Positions 8,538 to 17,539 of a stretch of DNA of 64,000 nucleotides are shown here, piece by piece. This stretch comes from an uncultured Mollicutes bacterium (GTDB taxonomy: Bacteria; Bacillota_I; Bacilli_A; RFN20; CAG-826). The notes beneath the pieces were generated by a model that did no database searches, was not told the DNA's origin, and saw only the letters and a program-made list of their open reading frames with translations. Location: assembly GCA_900539595.1 (NCBI GenBank), contig UQCQ01000007.1, forward strand, positions 1 through 64,000, read 5' to 3'. Position 1 is the first letter of the stretch. Each line of letters begins with the position of its first letter. A program made the position numbers and the translations under genes.

Positions 8538-9644
8538 ATGATGAATTCTGTTGCTGATCAAACGATGGTGGAGGGAGCAATCCGCCATTTTCCCGCCTGC
8601 GGGTCTTTCCAAAACTTTGTGCGCATCACCCAGGGCCATATCAATGACACCTTCCGCGTTAAGACCGACAAAGGGGAATATTTGCTTCAACGCCTTTCCC
8701 CCACGGCTTTCAAGAAACCTTTGGAAGTCATGCACAATATCGCGGGGGTCACCGCGTTTTTAAGAAAGAAAATCATCGAAGAAGACGGCAATCCCGATCA
8801 AGAATGCCTAAACCTTGTCCCTAGCAACGACGGGGAATGCTATTGGATGGATGAATGCGACCATTTATGGCGCGTTTATCTTTTCATCGAAGGCATGAGC
8901 TACGATTCCCCCAAAAGCCCGGAGCTATTTCAAGAAGCCGCGAAAGCCTTTGGACGTTTCCAGCATTTGCTTTCCGAATACCCGGCTTCTGATCTCTATG
9001 AAGTCATCCCCCATTTCCACGATACTCCCAAGCGTTTCAAGGACTTGGAAGCTTCTCTTGCTAAAGACCCCTTGAACCGCAAGAAGGACTGCATGGATGT
9101 CGTGAACTTGGCTTTGGAAAGAAAAGACAAGCTTTCAAAAATCGTAGATGGGTTAAAGGATGGCTCTTTGCCTTTACGGACCACCCATAACGATACCAAA
9201 CTCAATAACATCATGTTCGATCCTTCCGGTACCAAGCCCCTTTGCATTTTGGATTTGGATACCATCATGCCGGGCAGCGCCCTTTATGATTTTGGCGATT
9301 CCATCCGCTTTGGGGCCAATACCTGTGTGGAAGATGAAAAAGACACCTCGAAGATTCATTTTAACTTGGAGATGTTCAAAGCCTACGCGAAAGGGTTCGT
9401 GGAAGGGGCCGCGGGAAGCTTAACGGAAAAGGAAATCCGCTTATTCCCCTATTGCTCCATGTTATTGACCTATGAATGCGGCATTCGCTTCTTGGCGGAC
9501 TACCTCGATGGCGACGTCTATTTCCATACGGCTTACGAAGGCCACAATTTAGTCCGTGCCCGCGACCAATTTGCCTTGCTTTTGGATATGGAAAGGCAGC
9601 AAAAGCAAATGGATGAATTCATTGAGGAGCTGCTAGAAAAATAA
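8538..9644 (+). CDS. N-acetylhexosamine kinase-like phosphotransferase (NahK/APH fold)
   Basis: This 368-residue protein of the aminoglycoside-phosphotransferase fold has the catalytic motif HNDTKLNN (near residue 216) and the metal-binding DLDT (near 240). The N-terminus, GHINDTFRV, matches NahK-type sugar kinases, which phosphorylate GlcNAc or GalNAc at C1. It is the first gene of a four-gene run with a ROK kinase, nagA and nagB (overlaps of 1 and 4 bases, then a 26-base gap), so an N-acetylhexosamine substrate is likely. Antibiotic resistance is an alternative for the fold but does not fit the operon. No lacto-N-biose phosphorylase or GalT/GalE gene is in the window. Confidence 0.82.
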   Translation: MMNSVADQTMVEGAIRHFPACGSFQNFVRITQGHINDTFRVKTDKGEYLLQRLSPTAFKKPLEVMHNIAGVTAFLRKKIIEEDGNPDQECLNLVPSNDGECYWMDECDHLWRVYLFIEGMSYDSPKSPELFQEAAKAFGRFQHLLSEYPASDLYEVIPHFHDTPKRFKDLEASLAKDPLNRKKDCMDVVNLALERKDKLSKIVDGLKDGSLPLRTTHNDTKLNNIMFDPSGTKPLCILDLDTIMPGSALYDFGDSIRFGANTCVEDEKDTSKIHFNLEMFKAYAKGFVEGAAGSLTEKEIRLFPYCSMLLTYECGIRFLADYLDGDVYFHTAYEGHNLVRARDQFALLLDMERQQKQMDEFIEELLEK

Positions 9645-10498
9645 TGAAGCATATCGTGGGGATCGATATTGGCGGAAGCGCCATCAAAGGCGGATATTTT
9701 GATGGCGACCAATTAAAGGGAACCAACCGGGTTCCTACTTTCGCCTTTAAGGGAGCTTCGACGGTTTACCGTCAAATCTTTTCCTGCGTGAATGGTCTTT
9801 TGAATTCTTATGGGGAAATCGACGCGATTGGGGTGGTCTCCGCTGGAGATATGGGAGAAGACGGGACGTTCGTCAAAGTGAATAACATCCCCGTTTTGGT
9901 CGGGATGAACGTGAAAAAACGGCTGGAAGAAGATTTCCATTGCCCCGTGGTTATCGAAAACGATGCAGTGGGCGCCTTGGTCGCTGAAGCGACGCGCTTC
10001 CCCGAGGCCAAGCGCATCACGATGCTAACCTTTGGAACGGGATTAGGGTGTGCCACGCTTGAGGAAGGAAAAATCCTCCACGATGAAGCATCCGATTATG
10101 GCCACAAACCCTTAATCGAAGGGGGACGGGTATGCCCTTGCGGCAAAAGAGGATGCGCGGAGATGTATCTTAACACCGCTTCCTTGAAACGCCTTGCTTT
10201 TAAAGCCTATGGGCGAAACGTCTCTACGTTTGATTTATTCGAGAAGGCCCGTCATCAAGACAAAAGGGCGTTAGAAGTCGTTGACCAATATGGAACTTGG
10301 CTACGTCTATTATTAAAAAATGTTGAAAATGGACTGCATCCCGATCGTCTTATTTTAGGCGGAGGCATCATGGGGGCGAAGGATATCTTTGAACCTCGAC
10401 TGGGGTTAGCCCTTAATACCTACGCCTTTGCTTCGTTTGGTAACGATGCGGGAATCATGGGGGCGAGGATGTTAGTTCAAAAAGGAGAAAACAAATGA
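9644..10498 (+). CDS. ROK family sugar kinase
   Basis: This 284-residue ROK protein shows the N-terminal phosphate-binding GIDIGGSAIKGG, the catalytic ENDAVGA segment near residue 104, and the zinc site CPCGKRGCAE near 161-170. There is no helix-turn-helix, so it is a kinase rather than a NagC-type repressor. Its ATG overlaps the preceding stop by one base and its stop overlaps nagA by ATGA. In this operon the probable substrate is N-acetylglucosamine or N-acetylmannosamine, giving the 6-phosphate that NagA needs; glucose cannot be excluded. Confidence 0.88.
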   Translation: MKHIVGIDIGGSAIKGGYFDGDQLKGTNRVPTFAFKGASTVYRQIFSCVNGLLNSYGEIDAIGVVSAGDMGEDGTFVKVNNIPVLVGMNVKKRLEEDFHCPVVIENDAVGALVAEATRFPEAKRITMLTFGTGLGCATLEEGKILHDEASDYGHKPLIEGGRVCPCGKRGCAEMYLNTASLKRLAFKAYGRNVSTFDLFEKARHQDKRALEVVDQYGTWLRLLLKNVENGLHPDRLILGGGIMGAKDIFEPRLGLALNTYAFASFGNDAGIMGARMLVQKGENK

Positions 10499-11652
10499 TC
10501 AGAGGATTTCAAAATGCGTCGGTGGTTTTTCCTACCGGAGTGAAGAAAAGCAACTTGGTATTTCAAAACGGAAAAATCCAAGGATATGGCGAAGAAGACG
10601 GATTAATTTCCCTGCCAGAAGGCATCTACGTGGCTCCTGGATTTATCGATGAGCACATCCATGGAGCGAACGGGGCCGATGTGATGGATGGGAAGGAAAG
10701 CTCCCTCGACACGATGTCGAAAGCCCTCGTTCAAGAAGGGGTGACCTCCTTTTTGGCCACGACGATGACCGAATCGATGGAAAATATCGAAAAGGCATTG
10801 GTAAACGTCAGGGAATATCAAAAGAAAGAGGCTCCGGGAGCTCGCATCATCGGGGTGCATCTAGAGGGACCCTTTATCTCTCCGACTTTTAAAGGGGCGC
10901 AGGCCTTGGAATTCATCCGGAAGCCAAACGTGGAAGAGCTCGACCGTTTGGTAAAACTCTCGGGGAATTCCATCCGCGAAGTAACTTTTGCTTATGAACG
11001 GGATGAAAACGGCGCCTTCCTCGAATACTGCAAAAATCACGATATCGTGGCTTCGCTAGGCCATTCCGATTGCCCAGGGCCTCTTGCGATCCAAGGGTTC
11101 CGTTCTGGCATCCATTGCATCACCCATTTATACAATGCCCAACGTCGGTTCCATCATCGCGACGTCGGGGTGACGGGCGCGGCCTTATTGACGGATGGGG
11201 TCAAAACCGAGCTCATCGCCGACTTCCATCATTCTTGCAAAGAAGCGGTCGAATTCGTCTTCAAGAACAAAAAGAAGGAGGACATCGTGCTGATTTCCGA
11301 TTCCACGGAGGCCAAATACCTCCCTGAAGGGGCGGAAGCTCACCTTGGCTCTCAAAAAATTTTTGTTTCTAATGGGGTGGCGTTGCTGGAAGATGGGACG
11401 ATTGCAGGAAGCATCTTGCACCTTGATCAGGCTTTGCGAAACGTGGCTCTTTTAGCCCAAGGCTATACGTTTGCTGATTTGATCAACCTCGTAAGCCTGA
11501 ACCCCGCGAAGAACCTTGGGCTAGAAAAAGAAATCGGGTCCTTGGAAATCGGGAAACGAGCCGACTGCGTGCTCTTAGATTCTTCCTTTGAGGTTCTGAT
11601 GAGCATTCGAGACGGAAAAGTTGTTTACCAAAAGGAAGGGTTTGCCCTTTAA
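10495..11652 (+). CDS. nagA: N-acetylglucosamine-6-phosphate deacetylase
   Basis: This 385-residue amidohydrolase has the metal motif DEHIHGANG near residue 54 (HxH), VHLEGPFI near 121, LGHSD near 190, THLYNAQ near 209 and the catalytic ISDS near 266. It removes acetate from GlcNAc-6-P to give glucosamine-6-P, the substrate of the next gene. It overlaps the ROK kinase by four bases and its length is normal for the family. Confidence 0.95.
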   Translation: MIRGFQNASVVFPTGVKKSNLVFQNGKIQGYGEEDGLISLPEGIYVAPGFIDEHIHGANGADVMDGKESSLDTMSKALVQEGVTSFLATTMTESMENIEKALVNVREYQKKEAPGARIIGVHLEGPFISPTFKGAQALEFIRKPNVEELDRLVKLSGNSIREVTFAYERDENGAFLEYCKNHDIVASLGHSDCPGPLAIQGFRSGIHCITHLYNAQRRFHHRDVGVTGAALLTDGVKTELIADFHHSCKEAVEFVFKNKKKEDIVLISDSTEAKYLPEGAEAHLGSQKIFVSNGVALLEDGTIAGSILHLDQALRNVALLAQGYTFADLINLVSLNPAKNLGLEKEIGSLEIGKRADCVLLDSSFEVLMSIRDGKVVYQKEGFAL

Positions 11653-11678
11653 AGCAAAGGAAGGAATAATATAAAACC

Positions 11679-12401
11679 ATGAAAATCTTCATTTTTGAAT
11701 CCAAGGAAGAGCTTGGAAAAGCCCTTGGACACGAGTTTACGGAACTCGTCAAAGAAAACCCGCATGCGATTTTGGGCTTGGCCACGGGTTCTAGCCCTCT
11801 AGAAACCTACCAAGCGATCGCGGAAGAAGCCAAAGAAGAAGGCATCTCGTTTGCCGAGGTCCAAAGCTTCAACCTCGACGAATATCTCTCTTGTCCCCTC
11901 GAAGACCAGACCTATCGTTATTTTATGAACGAGAATCTCTTCTCCAAAATCGATATCCAAGCGAAAAACACGCACTTCCCAAGCGTTTCTGAACTTGGGG
12001 GATACGATAAGGAAATCGAAGAAGCCGGAGGCGTGGATTTCCAACTCCTCGGTATTGGGCGTAATGGCCATATCGGCTTCAACGAACCGGGAACCGATTT
12101 TCATTCGTTGACCCACGTCGTGGATTTAACCGATTCTACCCGCGAAGCGAATGCTCGTTTCTTCCATAACGACAAAAATCTCGTTCCGACCCAAGCGGTC
12201 ACGATGGGCATTGGAACGATCAAGAAGAGCCGCCGCATCGCTTTGATCGCCAATGGCGTCGATAAAGCTGAAGCGATTGCTAAGCTATATCGTGAAGAAG
12301 AGGATCCCTCTTTCCCGGCGACCGCTCTTGTCCATCATCCGCATTTTGAAGTCTATGTGACCGCGGAAGTTGACGAAGCCGCCCAAGCGCTTCTTAAATA
12401 A
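11679..12401 (+). CDS. nagB: Glucosamine-6-phosphate deaminase
   Basis: This 240-residue protein has the NagB motifs LATGSSPLETY (near 33), SFNLDEY (near 62), LLGIGRNGHIGFNEPG (near 125) and TDSTR. It converts glucosamine-6-P to fructose-6-P and ammonia, linking amino sugars to glycolysis. The AAGGAA site and ATG lie 26 bases after nagA, and a terminator follows, so it closes the operon. The Gram-positive short form lacks the C-terminal allosteric extension of the enterobacterial enzyme. Confidence 0.96.
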   Translation: MKIFIFESKEELGKALGHEFTELVKENPHAILGLATGSSPLETYQAIAEEAKEEGISFAEVQSFNLDEYLSCPLEDQTYRYFMNENLFSKIDIQAKNTHFPSVSELGGYDKEIEEAGGVDFQLLGIGRNGHIGFNEPGTDFHSLTHVVDLTDSTREANARFFHNDKNLVPTQAVTMGIGTIKKSRRIALIANGVDKAEAIAKLYREEEDPSFPATALVHHPHFEVYVTAEVDEAAQALLK

Positions 12402-12418
12402 AACCGGTCTTCGATTTC

Positions 12419-12450
12419 GACGCGTTTCTTCGGGAGATGCGTCTTTTTTT
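12419..12450 (+). terminator. Intrinsic terminator of the amino-sugar operon
   Basis: GACGC at 12419-12423 pairs with GCGTC at 12439-12443 in an extended stem around a TTCG-containing loop, followed by an 8-base T run. Confidence 0.85.
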
Positions 12451-12504
12451 GCTTTTTAAAAAGGGAAGTGGTTGAAAAAGAAAGCCAATTCTCGTTAACT
12501 TACC

Positions 12505-12579
12505 TTGTCTTTATAGACAAAGGGGTTTGTCAAAAAAAGAAAAAATCCATCTTGTTAAAAATAAAAGGCCCCGTAACAT
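12505..12579 (+). promoter_or_regulatory. Promoter region of the LtaS-like gene
   Basis: TTGTTA (12552-12557) and TAACAT (12574-12579) are 16 bases apart and form a plausible promoter. About 30 bases upstream lies a perfect inverted repeat, TTGTCT (12505-12510), TTAT, AGACAA (12515-12520), which could be an operator. TTTGTCA recurs just after it. Confidence 0.4.
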
Positions 12580-12603
12580 AAGGACCGCGGAAAGGAGAAC
12601 AGC

Positions 12604-14568
12604 GTGAAGGAATATTCGCCCATGAAGAAAATCTACCTTGCCCTCATCCTTCTTTTCTTTTTGGCTTCCTTCGACGTTTTGCTCAACGAGATGATTTATG
12701 GGCGGTTTTATTATTCAAACCCCTGGTTGGAATTATCGCTTTACCTTCTTTTGATTCTTCCGATTTTCTTCTTTAAATCCAATCGGTATTCTTGGATTTA
12801 TACCGGCGTGGTCGGATTTATTTTTTCGTTTCTTGTTTTCTTGAATCTAGCGATGTTTGAATGCAGTGGGGACGTTTTTTCCTTTAGCTATTTTGTAATG
12901 GCCGGGGCTGCAGGAGCCGTCTTCAATTGGAGCTATATGCCTTGGAAATCGATAGCGTTCTCCTTTTTGATTGATGCTGTCGCGGCATTGCTATTTGTTG
13001 GAATGCATTTCTTCACCAAGTCCCGCCCCGATAAACTCCAAGAAAAAGTGAAGCACCCCGTGACGATATCGGGAGCCCTTACCATTCTGTTTTTGGTGGC
13101 CAACATCACTTCGATGTGCCTCGTCCAAGATTCTAGCGGCGCAGGAAGAAATCCCTTTGAAACCATTAATTTCATTACCCAAACCCAAAAGAAGCAGTCG
13201 CTTGGGGAATTCGGCCTATTGAATTACGGGTGGAGCGATTTGCTTACCACCGTGAATCCAGGGCTTGGGGGAGAAAGCAAAACGGATCCGGAGAACCCCC
13301 GTCACGAAACGTCTACTCAGCAAGGAAAATGTGAGAATTTCAATGTCGTCACCATCATGGTGGAAACGGGATGCAATTATCTTGTCAACGAGACCTTAAC
13401 TCCGAATCTATGGGCTTTGATGCAGGATTCGATCGATTTGACGAATAACGTCTCCAAGAACAAGACGAATATGTCCGAATTTATCGGCATCACAGGGATC
13501 GGAGGAAGACAAGACGCCATCCAATCCGGCGAAGTCGTCGATTGCTTCTCTTTACCCAATCGATTAAAAGAAAAAGGCTATACGACCGCTTTCTTCCACG
13601 ATAACGACAAGAATTTCTATAATCGGGGAGAAGAAATCTTGAACCTTGGTTTTGAGAAGACCTATTTTGCCAATGACTTAAACCCCGAGGTCATCGAATC
13701 CGTGAACCATTGGAACGGCTCTTATCCCCTAGACAGCGAATTCGTGGATATGACTTTGGATCAAATGGTTCCCGTTCAGGAGGAGCCTTTCTATACCTTT
13801 TACACGACTTTCTCCATGCATGGCCCCTATGGATTTAGCTGCCCTAATTTCTCTAAATTCCAAAACCTTGGCTATTACGCCCGGTTAAAAGAAGCCGAAG
13901 AAGCGGGGCTATGGGAAAACGTTTGCCTTGATGATCCCCTGGCGATTCAGCGACAAATTGAATACCTCCAATGCGCGACGATGGATTTTGACGTCGCGCT
14001 AGGGAAAATTGTTGCTTCCCTCCGTAACAAAGGCCTCTATGAGAATACGATCATCGCCGTATACGGGGATCATGATTCCTATTACAAAAGCGGCAAAGCA
14101 GACAAGATGCTTAGCTCCTATGTCTATGATGTGGAAGACAATGACGTTTATCTGCCGGAACGATATAAGACCATCAACTTCTTAGCAAACCCCACGTTGA
14201 AGAAGGCCTATTGCCAAGAGAACGGCTTGGATGAAGTAGGGCCTGCCCCCTATTCCTTCATTACGAGCCCCTATGTTCTTGTTCCAACGTTATTAGATGT
14301 CTTGGGAATGGATTACGATCCTTATAATTATTTAGGCATCTCTATTTTTAGAACGGATACCAAATACGACAATCTCTTCTATTCTCATGAACTTCAATTC
14401 TTCATGTCCGAGGAATTCGTTTCGATTTCGGATAAAGAAAGCGGGGTTCAATACCAAAAAGAAGGATCTAGTCCAGAAGACCTAACCCTGTTCCGAGAGA
14501 AAATAAGCGAGATCGTTGAACTCATTTTTCGATTCAATAATGCGATTTCTAATGGAGGGTTTCATTAA
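12604..14568 (+). CDS. LTA synthase family membrane sulfatase-fold protein
   Basis: This 654-residue protein has about five N-terminal membrane helices (residues 8-180) and an extracellular alkaline-phosphatase/sulfatase domain. Residues matching the LtaS active site are visible: Glu in VETGCN near 254, the nucleophile Thr in KTNMSEF near 287, and GDHD near 488. It should transfer glycerol-phosphate from phosphatidylglycerol to a growing lipoteichoic acid chain or related surface polymer. The GTG start is chosen because AAAGGAG lies six bases before it; the ATG at 12622 has no such site. No glycolipid-anchor gene is adjacent, and the exact polymer is uncertain. Confidence 0.88.
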   Translation: MKEYSPMKKIYLALILLFFLASFDVLLNEMIYGRFYYSNPWLELSLYLLLILPIFFFKSNRYSWIYTGVVGFIFSFLVFLNLAMFECSGDVFSFSYFVMAGAAGAVFNWSYMPWKSIAFSFLIDAVAALLFVGMHFFTKSRPDKLQEKVKHPVTISGALTILFLVANITSMCLVQDSSGAGRNPFETINFITQTQKKQSLGEFGLLNYGWSDLLTTVNPGLGGESKTDPENPRHETSTQQGKCENFNVVTIMVETGCNYLVNETLTPNLWALMQDSIDLTNNVSKNKTNMSEFIGITGIGGRQDAIQSGEVVDCFSLPNRLKEKGYTTAFFHDNDKNFYNRGEEILNLGFEKTYFANDLNPEVIESVNHWNGSYPLDSEFVDMTLDQMVPVQEEPFYTFYTTFSMHGPYGFSCPNFSKFQNLGYYARLKEAEEAGLWENVCLDDPLAIQRQIEYLQCATMDFDVALGKIVASLRNKGLYENTIIAVYGDHDSYYKSGKADKMLSSYVYDVEDNDVYLPERYKTINFLANPTLKKAYCQENGLDEVGPAPYSFITSPYVLVPTLLDVLGMDYDPYNYLGISIFRTDTKYDNLFYSHELQFFMSEEFVSISDKESGVQYQKEGSSPEDLTLFREKISEIVELIFRFNNAISNGGFH

Positions 14569-14627
14569 GGACTTATGCGCCGGGTGTCCTTTGCTTTCGC
14601 CTTGCTTCGCCTTACTATTTTGGTGTC

Positions 14628-15233
14628 GTGCCTAGCCTAGGGTGCAGCGGGCCTATTTATCGCGTGGATTTGCCGGCGACGGATACTATTGCTGCTATAA
14701 GGGATTTGAAAGCAGTAGAAGACCCCAGCCATTGGTACGCCTATTACGGGGATGAAGAAGTCTTGCAGCATACTAACTGCTCCTATCTTCCTTCTTCAGG
14801 ATACAAAGCTACGATAAGAGGCCAAAAATATTGCAATTTCGTTACGGACGATTCGATTGTTCTCGATTACTCGGGGTCCACGAAAGAGGGCTTTATGAAG
14901 GTTTGCTTGGAAAAGGACCCGCCAATCAATTATTTTAGTTTCAATAACGTTTTGCCTCTTGCTCAGGGAATGGCGGAAGAAGCAAATGCCTTCTACCGCA
15001 CCGCTGATTACCCCACTGGCGTATACCAATTCGACGTGAAAATGGATTCTGCTAGCTATGCATCTTTCCTTTCGTTTGGAAAATCGCACTTCCCAAAGCA
15101 ACAATATGAATCGGTAGAACGCTGCAATTCCTTCGGCGTTACGGTTTGGACCTATACGGAGGGATCTGCTAATTTGATATTTTCAGCCAGCAGCCATTCT
15201 AAAAACGTTTTTGATTTAGTCGTAGAGCCTTAA
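14628..15233 (+). CDS. Putative lipoprotein, probably frameshifted at its signal peptide
   Basis: The 201-residue frame opens at GTG 14628 (MPSLGCSGP) with no ribosome site. Directly upstream, an ATG at 14575 preceded by AAGGA opens a typical lipoprotein signal in another frame (MRRVSFAFALLRLTILVSC) that stops at TAG 14638-14640. The two halves look like one lipoprotein gene split by a one-base indel near 14630-14640. The mature part contains several Cys and Tyr-rich strands but no family I recognise. It follows the LtaS-like gene by a short gap and precedes another small lipoprotein. Without the repaired signal the product would stay in the cytosol. Confidence 0.6.
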   Translation: MPSLGCSGPIYRVDLPATDTIAAIRDLKAVEDPSHWYAYYGDEEVLQHTNCSYLPSSGYKATIRGQKYCNFVTDDSIVLDYSGSTKEGFMKVCLEKDPPINYFSFNNVLPLAQGMAEEANAFYRTADYPTGVYQFDVKMDSASYASFLSFGKSHFPKQQYESVERCNSFGVTVWTYTEGSANLIFSASSHSKNVFDLVVEP

Positions 15234-15356
15234 TGGACTCGATTTCGTTTTCATTAAGACGTTGATTCGTTTAGGTTTTTAATGGTTCGTATGCTATATT
15301 GGTGGCACAAAGACTTTCCTCATTCATTTCGTGAAGCAGTAAAAGGAGGGCCACGA

Positions 15357-15809
15357 ATGAAGAAGATGGCATCATTAATCTGGGTTCCTTTGCTTTTAGG
15401 TTCCTGCTTTACCGTTAACCATAAGAAGAATTATTTTGTTGTCGGACAATTCGAAGCGGTTGAAGGTGAAGTGGACTATTGCTTGGAAGTCGAGGAAATA
15501 TCCAAGAGCGCTTACGAATCATCGAGCAAGATCAATATGGTTAAGGACGTTGTTATCAATAAGTATTTCAGTGTTCAGTTCTATGAATGCATTGGAGGGG
15601 AGTCCATTTTGGTCGACTTGGTTAATTTAAGGAATGAGAATCCAAGGACGAAGGCGATTCCTGCTAGTTACATTGATGATAATAGGGTTAGTATTTCACC
15701 GTGCATAACCGACAATAAAGATAGCAATACGAATTATTACCTCATTGTTTATAAATCGTCCTATCTCTATTTTGATGAGCGGATCGATAAAGGTTCCGAC
15801 CTTCTTTGA
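15357..15809 (+). CDS. Small lipoprotein of unknown function
   Basis: This 150-residue protein starts at ATG 15357, eight bases after AAAGGAGG; an upstream GTG/ATG in the same frame (15282) lacks a site. The N-terminus MKKMASLIWVPLLLGSC is a lipoprotein signal with lipobox LGSC, so it is lipid-anchored on the outer face of the membrane. The mature part is short with mixed strands and no recognised domain. An extended -10 (TGCTATATT, 15292-15300) lies about 60 bases upstream. The stop is followed by a strong bidirectional terminator. Confidence 0.75.
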   Translation: MKKMASLIWVPLLLGSCFTVNHKKNYFVVGQFEAVEGEVDYCLEVEEISKSAYESSSKINMVKDVVINKYFSVQFYECIGGESILVDLVNLRNENPRTKAIPASYIDDNRVSISPCITDNKDSNTNYYLIVYKSSYLYFDERIDKGSDLL

Positions 15810-15880
15810 TTCCTAGGGCGTACTCTCGTTGATTCGTGGGCTTTACGCGTGCTTAAAATTCTTCGTGAAGAACCCTTATA

Positions 15881-15917
15881 AACAATAAAGAAGGCTCAGC
15901 GGCCTTCTTTATTTGTT
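15881..15917. terminator. Bidirectional intrinsic terminator
   Basis: The arms AACAATAAAGAAGGC (15881-15895) and GCCTTCTTTATTTGTT (15902-15917) pair with one bulge and carry T-rich flanks on both strands. It sits between convergent genes (lipoprotein on +, SGNH hydrolase on -) and overlaps the last codon of the latter. Confidence 0.85.
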
Positions 15918-16689
15918 AACGGATTACTTCTTTGATTCGCTTGGCAAAGACCTTCGCTAAAGCCTCCCCTCCCTTTTCACTTGGATGGAGGCCGTCATAC
16001 GTCATGTCCTCTGCTTCCTTGGGGTAAGGGTAAGCCCGATAACGATTGGGATCGAATGTTTCCTTGGAGAAAACTTCAAATGGGACATCGACGGTTTTTC
16101 CGTTTTCTTGCCGACGAAGGAATTTCACCGCGTTTTCCGGGGTGAATCCCGCTTCGTCGTGGGTATTCACGTAATAGATGCCGTGACTTGGGTCTTCTAA
16201 ATGACGGTAAAGATTTCCGTAATCCCTGCAGTAAATCCCAATCGAATTAGGCTTGCCGGTATCTTGAGTATTGTTTCGATAATCGAATTGATAAATGAAC
16301 CAACCGTGTTCCACGGGAGAAGCGATGAAAATCGGAGCAGTGGGAGCTACCGAACGGATTTTCCTTACCATCCAACCTAAACATCCGATCGTCGTTCTGG
16401 AATCTTCGTCCTTAAAATCCTCCACCTTGCCTAAAGGAGGGTTCCCACAGGAATTCCAGTCGTTGATCCCTAGGAGGATTGAGTAGAAATCCCCCTTGGG
16501 GAAATCCATTCCGACGAAATGGATGGTTTTCCCTCCGTTGATCGCTACGTGAATCACGTCGGTATCGAAAGGGAGAAGTTTTTGGGTTTTGGTTACGTAC
16601 CCTTCTTGGATTCGATAATTCGTCTCGTCTAAATGTTCGTCGATATAGGTGAAGGAGTCGCCGATTGCGACCCAGGTTTTCTTATTCAT
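15916..16689 (-). CDS. SGNH/GDSL-type hydrolase
   Basis: This 257-residue protein has the SGNH blocks: IGDSF at residues 8-12 (catalytic Ser), GIND near 73, and DGLHPSEKG near 232 (Asp and His). It lacks a signal peptide, so it acts in the cytosol, probably as an O-acetyl or other acyl esterase on a sugar. It starts eight bases after the DeoR regulator stop and is co-transcribed with it beside fucI, suggesting it deacylates a fucose- or rhamnose-containing glycan. The substrate is inferred only. Confidence 0.85.
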   Translation of the reverse strand: MNKKTWVAIGDSFTYIDEHLDETNYRIQEGYVTKTQKLLPFDTDVIHVAINGGKTIHFVGMDFPKGDFYSILLGINDWNSCGNPPLGKVEDFKDEDSRTTIGCLGWMVRKIRSVAPTAPIFIASPVEHGWFIYQFDYRNNTQDTGKPNSIGIYCRDYGNLYRHLEDPSHGIYYVNTHDEAGFTPENAVKFLRRQENGKTVDVPFEVFSKETFDPNRYRAYPYPKEAEDMTYDGLHPSEKGGEALAKVFAKRIKEVIR

Positions 16690-16697
16690 TTATATTT

Positions 16698-17459
16698 TTA
16701 TGCAACCTCGATAAATTGGGTTTCCGGAGCAACTTGACGGAAGGAGTCGGGGACTTTGCCCGAAGTGATGACGGCTTGGACTTTGTCGATGCCCACGGTT
16801 TTGGCCAAGCATTTCTTGCCGATTTTCTTTTTATCGACCAAGACGATCGTTTGGTCCGCGTTTTTGATCATCAAGCGTTTTAAGGCCGCTTGATCCTTTC
16901 GGTGCTCGGAGAAGCCGAACTCGGCATCTGCGCCTGAAGTGGAAAGGAGGCACAAAGCCGCGTGGAATTCCGAGACCATCGCTTCGGCGTAAGAACCCAG
17001 GCAACTATTTGCCGCCGGTTGGATGTCTCCGCCTAATAACGTTACGTGGTGACGGGTCTTGGTCACGAGTTCATTGGCCAAAGCCAAGCCATTCGTGATG
17101 ATGATCAAATCGCTAAATTCATTGAGCATCGTCGCCATTTGGAGGCAGGTGGTGGAAGAATCCACGAAGATGGCCATGTTGTTTTGAATAAAGGGGAGGG
17201 CTTCTTTGACAAGGGCCCGCTTATCCTGAAGGTTTTCTTTTTCCCTCAAGAAGAAGGAGGTGTCCTCCATGATGGGATTGCTTTTTAAAATCGCACCCCC
17301 GAAAGTACGAGTCACTAGGCCCTTTTGTTCCATTCGGGATAAGTCCCGGCGAATCGTGGATTCCGAAACGAAAAGTTTCTGGGACAATTCGTAGACCGTG
17401 CAGGCCTTATTTTCTCTGAGGATGGCAAGAATCTGCTCATTCCTTTCCAAATCAAGCAT
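16698..17459 (-). CDS. DeoR/GlpR-family sugar-operon regulator
   Basis: This 253-residue protein has the DeoR-type N-terminal helix-turn-helix (TVYELSQKLFVSESTIRRDLSRME, about 20-43). A C-terminal sensor domain of the sugar-phosphate isomerase fold follows (FVDSSTTCLQMA near 100, TSGADAEFGFSE near 176). Family members usually repress sugar operons and release DNA on binding a phosphorylated sugar. Its place between fucI and the SGNH hydrolase and beside rhaBD makes it the likely regulator of the fucose/rhamnose locus, perhaps through the repeated TGCTCATTT sites. TTTGGAG lies before the start. Confidence 0.9.
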   Translation of the reverse strand: MLDLERNEQILAILRENKACTVYELSQKLFVSESTIRRDLSRMEQKGLVTRTFGGAILKSNPIMEDTSFFLREKENLQDKRALVKEALPFIQNNMAIFVDSSTTCLQMATMLNEFSDLIIITNGLALANELVTKTRHHVTLLGGDIQPAANSCLGSYAEAMVSEFHAALCLLSTSGADAEFGFSEHRKDQAALKRLMIKNADQTIVLVDKKKIGKKCLAKTVGIDKVQAVITSGKVPDSFRQVAPETQFIEVA

Positions 17460-17500
17460 AAATAAACTCCAAAATCATTCAAAAATAAGCAATCAAGGAC

Positions 17501-17528
17501 GGGAGAAAAGGCCATTTTCATGGCCCTT
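17501..17528 (-). terminator. Intrinsic terminator after fucI
   Basis: On the minus strand GGCCAT pairs with ATGGCC (17525-17510) across a 4-base loop, and TTTT follows. It would reduce but may not abolish read-through from fucI into the DeoR gene. Confidence 0.75.
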
Positions 17529-17539
17529 TCCCCTTATCC

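Noticed and set aside
8538..9644. Aminoglycoside resistance gene
   Set aside because: The APH fold is present, but the operon with nagA/nagB and the NahK-like N-terminus argue for a sugar kinase.
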